Notes under the pieces: model-generated | Databases searched by the model: none | The model's input: the letters and a program-made list of their open reading frames with translations, nothing else | What the model was told of the DNA's origin: nothing | Program-made: the position numbers and the translations under genes | Source of the DNA: CAZSBB01 sp964605235 | Lineage (GTDB): Bacteria > Planctomycetota > Phycisphaerae > Phycisphaerales > Phycisphaeraceae | Assembly: GCA_964605235.1 (NCBI GenBank) | Contig: CAZSBB010000070.1 | Coordinates: 1 to 11,592, forward strand | Direction of reading: 5' to 3' | DNA: 11,592 nucleotides | In this document: piece after piece, positions 7,144-11,592 of the stretch | Position numbering within the stretch: the first letter of the stretch is position 1 | Layout: every line of letters begins with the position of its first letter

Positions 7144-7145
7144 CA

Positions 7146-7574
7146 TCAGGATCTGTTGGTGGAGCGGCGAGGGAACGGAATGACCAGCCGCGGCAGGTCG
7201 TCTGGCCAGTCCTTGCGCGGCACAAGTGGCGGCGGCGGGTAGGACGGGCTCTGCCTAACGCGCAGAACGTAATGGCCAGGCCGTGGGGCTCGGACGAAGC
7301 GAACCATGCCGCGTCTGGTCAATGGGGACAGCTCACGCTTCGCCTGTTTCGCACCGATCCCGAATCGCATCTCGACCATTTCGCGCGTCAACCTCACGCC
7401 GTCGCGCAGCTGGTCGAGTATCCAGTATTGCCGTTCGTTCATGCGCTCGCCGAGTTCGGCGTCTCGCTGATCTTCGATGGCTTTCTGTTCAAACATCCGG
7501 AGCAGTCGGTCGCACTCCGTCCGGAGACGCTTCACTTGATCCTTGAATCTGGGGGACGGGTTATCATTCATCAT
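7146..7574 (-). CDS. small winged-helix protein with N-terminal coiled coil
   Basis: 142 residues. ATG at 7574 has AGGAG five bases upstream; a second ATG follows directly. Residues about 9-40 form a charged helix with heptad-like Leu/Phe spacing (RFKDQVKRLRTECDRLLRMF), probably a coiled coil for pairing. Residues about 47-104 form a winged helix: ERQYWILDQLRDGV, then LTREMVEMRFGIGAKQAKRE, then VRFVRAPRPGHYVL as the wing. The tail is proline-rich (PPPPLVPRKDWP). It likely binds DNA, either as regulator of the cassette or as a recognition subunit for the nucleases encoded just before it. It is the last clear gene of the minus-strand run, 92 bp after the HNH gene, and its start is masked by a predicted leader structure. 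No named family is recognised. A truncated relative lies at 6512-6685. Confidence 0.75.
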   Translation of the reverse strand: MMNDNPSPRFKDQVKRLRTECDRLLRMFEQKAIEDQRDAELGERMNERQYWILDQLRDGVRLTREMVEMRFGIGAKQAKRELSPLTRRGMVRFVRAPRPGHYVLRVRQSPSYPPPPLVPRKDWPDDLPRLVIPFPRRSTNRS

Positions 7575-7575
7575 C

Positions 7576-7619
7576 GTGGCTCCTAACGTCGGGTCTGCGG
7601 TTCACCCACAGGGAGCCAC
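7576..7619 (-). promoter_or_regulatory. structured leader masking the ribosome binding site of the winged-helix gene
   Basis: Read on the minus strand, GTGGCTCC (7619-7612) pairs perfectly with GGAGCCAC (7583-7576), which contains the Shine-Dalgarno bases and ends one base before the ATG. Inside it CTGTGG (7611-7606) pairs with CCGCAG (7600-7595) through one G-U around the loop GTGAA, stacking directly on the outer stem; an 11-nt bulge remains. Folded, the RNA would hide the ribosome binding site, allowing control by a ligand, protein, temperature or upstream translation. Confidence 0.55.
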
Positions 7620-7666
7620 ATTTGCGGAGGGAGATCAAGGCAAGGTGGCCTTGTCAGTTGCCGACG

Positions 7667-8248
7667 CTATCCCTCGACGGCCCACTTCTCCTCATGAAAT
7701 GGGCTGAAGATCAGCTCGTTGGGGGCGGGATACTCGACCGGCAACAGGTCGAACCGGAACGGGTGCCCATGGACCTGATCCAACGGCACATCATTGAGGC
7801 CATTGGCCTGCGCGTATGCGATCGCCTGCTTGATGTAGATTCGGATCACGAACAGAGGCGGCAACCCTGGCCTAGTGGTCGACCACCAGTGGAACAGGTC
7901 CCGGCTGCACTTCGAGGAGTTGCAGGACCGGCATGCCAGGACGATGTTGTCCCCACTGTCAGCGCCCCCGGCGCTGGTCGCCACGACGTGGTCAAGCGCT
8001 GGCGTCGTTTCCTTGGAACCGCAGTAGACGCACTGCTGTGGCAGCTTCTGGCGGATTCGCTGGTCGAGTACGACTGATCCCGGCTTCAATCGACCTTGTT
8101 CCATCTCCCGATAGTTTCTGGCCCGAATCATGTAGTGCTTGGGACCATACCGCGCCGCACGATCGTGAACGGCAACTTCAGCCATCGTGAGGTTGGCATA
8201 GGCCCACGCCAGGTGCTGCCAGAGGGTTGGATTCGGTGGGCAGGGCAT
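7667..8248 (-). CDS. HNH endonuclease
   Basis: 193 residues from the ATG at 8248, chosen because GGGAGG lies 7 nt upstream. The frame runs open further, to 8440, but that extension overlaps the end of the preceding gene and has no ribosome binding site. Residues 73-113 form a textbook HNH module: CVYCGSKE with C73/C76, LDHVVATSAGG with Asp86-His87, GDNIVLACRSCNSSK with Asn101, C106, C109 and Asn110. The four cysteines hold structural zinc and His87 would be the general base, so metal-dependent DNA cleavage is expected. The N-terminal region (WQHLAWAYANLTMAEVAVHD) and the roughly 80 residues after the HNH core match no domain I know and could give specificity. It follows the Mrr-like gene by 71 bp on the same strand. 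A homing role is possible, but the setting favours restriction. Confidence 0.9.
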   Translation of the reverse strand: MPCPPNPTLWQHLAWAYANLTMAEVAVHDRAARYGPKHYMIRARNYREMEQGRLKPGSVVLDQRIRQKLPQQCVYCGSKETTPALDHVVATSAGGADSGDNIVLACRSCNSSKCSRDLFHWWSTTRPGLPPLFVIRIYIKQAIAYAQANGLNDVPLDQVHGHPFRFDLLPVEYPAPNELIFSPFHEEKWAVEG

Positions 8249-8319
8249 GCAATTTCCTCCCGTGAGACATCTGCTGTGGCCAATACCGATCGTGTCCTCG
8301 ACACCGATGTACGGCATCA

Positions 8320-9183
8320 TCACGCCAACGGTCGAGTGCCCCGGCACGCTGGGAACCCTGAGCAACCCCAGAATGCCTGACCTGTGTTCGCGCCCCGTTT
8401 GGCCGTTCGCCGCACCATCGGCGAACCACACACGGGACAACTGGGCGCGACGAGTGCCCGGGCTGGTTCAGCAGCCACCTCGACTTCTGGGGGCATCGAT
8501 GGGATGCCGCCGGACCGTTGGACCGTGGCAACCATCTGCTCGAGGGCTGGGCCGTCGATAAGCTCCACTCCGTTCTGAGCGGCGAACTGGCTCGCTTCTC
8601 GTGTGAAGCGTCCGCTGGTGACAACGATCGCCGCCGCGGCTCCGCGAGCTTTCTGAACGCCGAACAGCTCGCGTACCACCTTGACGCCCACCTTCCACGC
8701 CTTCCACTGTTTGGCCTGAACGACCGCTTCGCGCCCATCCCGAGACAAGATCAGATCAATGCCGCCATCGGCGACACCGCCAGTATCCGCAACGCTGTAG
8801 CCCTGGCGACGGAACGCTTCGGCCAGCAACAGCTCGAACTCGCGCCACGGCAACGCACGAATACTGTCGATGCCGGTCTGGCGCTCCAGGCGATTGCTGT
8901 CCCCCAGCTTCTTGAACAGCGCCACTACCCACACCAGGCCAACCGCGCCCGCGATGTAGGGCGAGAGCATGACCGACACCGTTGAGAACATCTTGGTCAC
9001 GGGAACTGCAATCGAGTTTCCATCCGTTGGCGCAACGCCGTTGAGAATGGCTGGCGCAATGAACCGGAACAACAACCATGTGAGCAGGATCACCGGCGGC
9101 CCCACCCACCAGGGAGCAACCCTGAGCATTTCCAGCAGCTCATCCAAGAACCGATCAGATTCAGAACGTCGTCGTGACATCAT
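8320..9183 (-). CDS. membrane-anchored Mrr-type restriction endonuclease with C-terminal topoisomerase-like zinc finger
   Basis: 287 residues; begins ATG-ATG with a weak GAGGG just upstream, 20 nt after the helicase stop. Two hydrophobic segments, about 26-46 (WVGPPVILLTWLLFRFIAPA) and 70-90, should anchor it in the inner membrane. Residues 110-215 form the Mrr_cat fold: LPWREFELLLAEAF with Glu115/Glu117, VADGGIDLIL with Asp143, VVQAKQW with Gln156-Ala-Lys158, and AAAAIVVTSGRFT. This is the PD-(D/E)xK variant D...QxK of Mrr nucleases. The C-terminus carries one C4 zinc finger like those of topoisomerase I: CPVC at 249-252 and GCSGFPAC at 273-280. Mrr proteins cut DNA bearing foreign methylation; membrane-bound relatives are widespread but little studied. 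Close spacing to the helicase points to one operon. All catalytic residues are present. Confidence 0.92.
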   Translation of the reverse strand: MMSRRRSESDRFLDELLEMLRVAPWWVGPPVILLTWLLFRFIAPAILNGVAPTDGNSIAVPVTKMFSTVSVMLSPYIAGAVGLVWVVALFKKLGDSNRLERQTGIDSIRALPWREFELLLAEAFRRQGYSVADTGGVADGGIDLILSRDGREAVVQAKQWKAWKVGVKVVRELFGVQKARGAAAAIVVTSGRFTREASQFAAQNGVELIDGPALEQMVATVQRSGGIPSMPPEVEVAAEPARALVAPSCPVCGSPMVRRTAKRGANTGQAFWGCSGFPACRGTRPLA

Positions 9184-9203
9184 GACCCTCAGATGCGTCG
9201 GAA

Positions 9204-10859
9204 CTACATGTCCGTGGTCATCGACTTCCTGAACACGCGTCTCACGTCTCCCATCCGAAGCCGTTGCTGCCCAAAGAAGAACGCACCCTTCTTCGGCAGG
9301 ACCCCGCGTATGACATCCTCCATGGGCTGAGTGTGCGCCATTTCAATCCGGACAGGCGGCCCATCTGCCGCCTCGCCCAGCAGGGGCACAAGCTGGTCGG
9401 TGCAATCGCGATGGCTGTCGTAAATGCACATCCAAAGCGATGGCGGCGATCCGGTTTGGCTTAACGTGGCGATGAAGCTTCTGCAGTCGATGGCATCCGT
9501 TTCAAAGATACGGGCCGGGCCAGCAAAATATTGATCGTCCACGCCAACTCGGACATGGTCGTCGTTGGTGCCCTTGGCATGCAGGATGGCAATCAATGGT
9601 CGGCACTTTCCAGCCTCCTGCCGAAGCGTTCGTCCGATCCGCTGGATCATCGAGCGTCGGTTCTGGGTGGCGGCGACGATCACGGCAGCGTCAACGGTGG
9701 GCACGTCGAGTCCCTCGTTCAAGGCGCGACACGCCAACAGGGCACTTGGGCCAGCCAGGCGGAAGGCCCCCAGCACCCGCTTCCGTTCTGGCTTCGTCAA
9801 ACCACTGTGATAGACGTGGCACGGAACGGGCTGGTGCCCTTGGAGCGACCGCGCCGTCGCCATAGCCATCGTGCGGAGCGATGCCTCACTATCGACCGAT
9901 TGCACACTTCTGATGCGCTCAAAGAAGACCAGGACCTTTCTGCCATCACCGACAAGAGTTCGGATCAGATCAGGTGCAAGGGCGATCTTCTGCTGGGCGG
10001 TGTAGACCAGCTCCGCCTTCTTGAAGATCAAAGCAAAGAGCTTTAGGACGAGCGGGTCCTTGTCATACCGAGCGAGGCGCTGCAACTCGACCCATAGCGA
10101 CTCGTTCCAGATGCCGCCGAGGCCGTAGGCGCTCTTCACCTTTGCAAGCGTCTCACCAGCCTCGTTTTCGAGTCGAAGATACTCACCAATCTCTGTCTCG
10201 GTGAGACTCAGGCCGATGTTCACAATGTCGAACGGCGGAATCACTCCCTCGTTGACCGCCGTCCGCAGGTTGTACTCGTAGACGATCTTCCCAAGTCGTT
10301 CGATCTGAAACCGCCCTACGGTCGCGGACAGGCCGAGCTTGAAGTCAAAGGGGAAGTCCAGAATCCGCGGGTATAACGTCGCTGTCTGGCTCAACACATG
10401 GTGGCATTCATCCGCAATAACCAAGCTTCGGTCGCCTCGTCGGCTGCATCGGTTGAGGAGTCCGTCTTCCAGGAACGAAACAGCCGAGTGGATTGTCGAT
10501 ACGACGGCGCTAACGGGTTTGCCGTTTCTGAACGTGGCGAAGGTGTCCTTCTGCCCGTCGCCTTGCATCCCGACGGGAGCGTCAAGCACCTTCTCCAGCC
10601 CGATTCTCCATTGCTCCATGAGCGGGATCGTTGGGACGACGACGATGGGATGAAGCCTGGGGCCGAACTGCTTGGTAAGCCGCTTGATCGCCTTGTAGGC
10701 CACATGTGTCTTGCCTGAACCGGTCACCGCTTCGATGATGCCGCGGCGTCCCGCTCGTTCCCAAGCGTCTAATGCCGCATTCTGCCACAGATCAAACCTC
10801 TCCCGGTCTGTCTTGGCCCCGGACGCAATCCCGCCTGTCTCGTGCACGCAACCCGTCAT
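9204..10859 (-). CDS. DEAD/DEAH-type superfamily 2 helicase (SSL2/XPB-like, COG1061-like)
   Basis: 551 residues; GAGG lies 6 nt before the ATG. All SF2 motifs are visible: Walker A TGSGKT (46-51), VVVPTIPLMEQW (73-84), Walker B ADECHH (149-154), motif III SAT (178-180), motif V RALNEGLDVP (378-387) and motif VI QRIGRTLRQ (406-414). The DECH box and short N-terminus resemble XPB/SSL2-like and type III restriction (Res subunit) translocases. A large insert between the two RecA folds (about 215-305) and a C-terminal tail from about 445 with no known domain may bind partners or DNA. It probably translocates on duplex DNA with ATP and works with the Mrr-like and HNH nucleases encoded downstream. 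It is the first gene of the run, behind a good promoter. Its GC content seems lower than that of mcsB, consistent with transfer. No methyltransferase stands beside it in the window. Confidence 0.93.
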   Translation of the reverse strand: MTGCVHETGGIASGAKTDRERFDLWQNAALDAWERAGRRGIIEAVTGSGKTHVAYKAIKRLTKQFGPRLHPIVVVPTIPLMEQWRIGLEKVLDAPVGMQGDGQKDTFATFRNGKPVSAVVSTIHSAVSFLEDGLLNRCSRRGDRSLVIADECHHVLSQTATLYPRILDFPFDFKLGLSATVGRFQIERLGKIVYEYNLRTAVNEGVIPPFDIVNIGLSLTETEIGEYLRLENEAGETLAKVKSAYGLGGIWNESLWVELQRLARYDKDPLVLKLFALIFKKAELVYTAQQKIALAPDLIRTLVGDGRKVLVFFERIRSVQSVDSEASLRTMAMATARSLQGHQPVPCHVYHSGLTKPERKRVLGAFRLAGPSALLACRALNEGLDVPTVDAAVIVAATQNRRSMIQRIGRTLRQEAGKCRPLIAILHAKGTNDDHVRVGVDDQYFAGPARIFETDAIDCRSFIATLSQTGSPPSLWMCIYDSHRDCTDQLVPLLGEAADGPPVRIEMAHTQPMEDVIRGVLPKKGAFFFGQQRLRMGDVRRVFRKSMTTDM

Positions 10860-10932
10860 TGCACCCCTCTTTCGCCGATTGGTCTGTCGGCATAGCGGTC
10901 CCCCGGTCGGGTGACCACAACGGACCGGTTGG

Positions 10933-10961
10933 ATTCTCTATTCAGCACTTAACCCGGTCAA
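10933..10961 (-). promoter_or_regulatory. predicted sigma70-type promoter of the helicase operon
   Basis: On the minus strand TTGACC (10961-10956) and GAGAAT (10938-10933) are 17 nt apart, about 74 bp before the helicase start. An inverted repeat CCGGTC/GACCGG (10903-10908/10923-10928) covers the expected transcription start near 10926 and would suit a repressor site. GAGAAT matches the -10 consensus in four of six positions. Confidence 0.5.
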
Positions 10962-11016
10962 CACGCCGTTTCCGCAGACGGCCTAGCGATTGGCGTTCGG
11001 CAGCTACCGGCGGCTA

Positions 11017-11154
11017 CAGGTGATCGCATCCTAGAGCCAACCTGTGACAGGTCGGGTCACACCTGGGAGATGCACCAGATTGGGCGCAGGTCTGGCCAGG
11101 TTGCCGATGATCGTTGAGATGGTCGTGCGCGAACAGCGGCATCCTTGTCACCTG
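11017..11154. promoter_or_regulatory. cluster of CAGGT/ACCTG elements in the divergent spacer
   Basis: The pentamer CAGGT occurs seven times on one strand or the other: 11017, 11040, 11048, 11061, 11087, 11097 and 11150 (first base each). Same-orientation neighbours are 31, 21 and 10 bp apart, near whole turns of the helix. Within it TGTGAC (11043-11048) and GTCACA (11056-11061) form a 6-bp inverted repeat. OmpR-like winged helices bind repeated half-sites about 10 bp apart, so the partial gene at 11250 is a natural candidate binder. The rest of the 390-bp spacer between the divergent genes holds no gene I can support. Confidence 0.4.
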
Positions 11155-11249
11155 CCCCGCCGGCCCGGCTGACGCCGCACGTCCCACCGCGGACCGATCC
11201 GCCGCCCGTCCGCCGCGCCCGCGTCGGCGCATCACGATCGGACGCGGCC

Positions 11250-11592
11250 ATGCAGCAACCCGACCTCACCGAAACGATCTTGGATGCGTTCGCCGAACTG
11301 GTCGCCCTGCACACCGCAGCGGCAGCGGCAGCGGAGCGGGTATGGTCGGCGCTGGCTGAGCATGGCGGTCGTGGCGGCCATGCGCTCGTGTGTGCCAGGT
11401 GCCATCGGCGGCAGTTGGCGTCAGGTCGTCCTCGGCTCGACGCGACCACGTTCTCGGTCGAATGGCGCGGGCGGTGCTGTGACCTTGGCCCGGGCATCTC
11501 GTTCAAGCTGATGCAGCGGTTGTCACAGTTCCCGAATCGGTACTACAGCTACGACACGCTGATGGCTGACGTGTGGCAGCGCCGGTGTTCAA
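11250..11592 (+). CDS. winged-helix (OmpR/PhoB C-terminal-like) DNA-binding protein, 3' end outside window
   Basis: 114 codons are visible and the frame is open at the window end. Residues about 1-40 form an Ala-rich helix (LTETILDAFAELVALHTAAA). A single CARC pair (48-51) follows, perhaps half of a zinc site. From about residue 66 comes the start of a winged helix of the response-regulator output type: TFSVEWRGRCCDLGPGISFK, then LMQRLSQFPNRYYSYDTLMADVW, matching the family pattern of a small beta sheet, a recognition-helix approach and L...VW. There is no receiver domain before it. The start has only a poor ribosome binding site, so the exact start is uncertain. It faces away from the helicase operon across a spacer full of repeated short elements, so it may regulate both directions. 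Similar stand-alone proteins are common in planctomycetes. Confidence 0.7.
   Translation, partial: MQQPDLTETILDAFAELVALHTAAAAAAERVWSALAEHGGRGGHALVCARCHRRQLASGRPRLDATTFSVEWRGRCCDLGPGISFKLMQRLSQFPNRYYSYDTLMADVWQRRCS

Larger units (their letters stand above)
6690..7145. other. unresolved segment between winged-helix remnant and intact winged-helix gene
   Basis: About 450 bp in which both strands offer plausible but conflicting frames. On the plus strand the end of the frame stopping at 6937 reads EFLAWFLDPSLQRNVIDELM, an acidic helical pattern typical of real proteins, yet it lacks a good start. On the minus strand the frame 6698-7096 (GTG start, no ribosome binding site) begins with a strand-like pattern (LTGRVLADADDRQGNARMWC) and has strong G-first codon bias, but the terminator hairpin lies inside its last codons. 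A second minus frame, 7053-6772, stops 11 nt before that hairpin but looks like shadow sequence. I recognise no family and cannot choose between them; a decayed gene is also possible. Confidence 0.3.

Noticed and set aside
6864..7586. 240-residue plus-strand frame opposite the winged-helix gene
   Set aside because: The minus-strand gene has a good ribosome binding site and a clear winged-helix pattern; this frame reads as its shadow.
8249..8440. N-terminal extension of the HNH protein (start at 8440)
   Set aside because: It would overlap the Mrr-like gene by about 120 bases without a ribosome binding site, while GGGAGG sits 7 nt before the ATG at 8248.
7146..10859. Type III restriction-modification locus
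   Set aside because: The helicase is shorter than a Res subunit, has no fused nuclease, and no Mod methyltransferase is in the window.
1..11592. CRISPR array, tRNA, rRNA, transposase or IS ends
   Set aside because: No regularly spaced repeats, no cloverleaf or rRNA-like sequence, and no DDE or tyrosine/serine recombinase motif was found on either strand by eye.

Overview
The window is GC-rich and gene-dense. Two features suggest a planctomycete, perhaps Phycisphaerae: a large type IV pilin-like protein of the planctomycete/Lentisphaerae kind (short basic leader, FTLIELLVVI, and an NFSYLDGH block near the C-terminus), and an mcsA-mcsB pair. This placement is inference; no rRNA or tRNA is present to test it.

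Left part (1-4579), apparently core chromosome. The 3' part of a LacI/GntR-type sugar-responsive regulator is followed after 12 nt by the pilin-like gene. mutY (adenine glycosylase) runs convergently to that pair. Divergent from mutY, behind a good sigma70-type promoter, lie mcsA and mcsB with ATGA overlap. They encode the zinc-binding activator and the protein-arginine kinase that tags proteins for Clp proteolysis. The McsB C-terminal phosphoarginine-pocket motif is altered.

Middle (4580-7145), accessory-looking. A gene-poor stretch of about 690 bp ends in a perfect 11-bp palindrome and a TACAAT -10 box only 11 nt before the start of a self-inhibited Fic AMPylase that carries its own winged helix. 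Downstream come a strong hairpin, a truncated winged-helix gene and an unresolved segment with a rho-independent terminator reading on the minus strand.

Right part (7146-10859), minus-strand cassette. A superfamily 2 helicase, a membrane-anchored Mrr-type nuclease with a topoisomerase-like zinc finger, an HNH nuclease and a small winged-helix protein are arranged as one transcription unit. The winged-helix gene has a structured leader that would mask its ribosome binding site. No methyltransferase is visible. This is the best candidate in the window for an undescribed, probably defensive, system.

Right edge. A divergent OmpR-like winged-helix gene (cut off by the window) faces the helicase. 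The roughly 390-bp space between them holds a helicase promoter and a dense cluster of CAGGT/ACCTG elements that look like operators.
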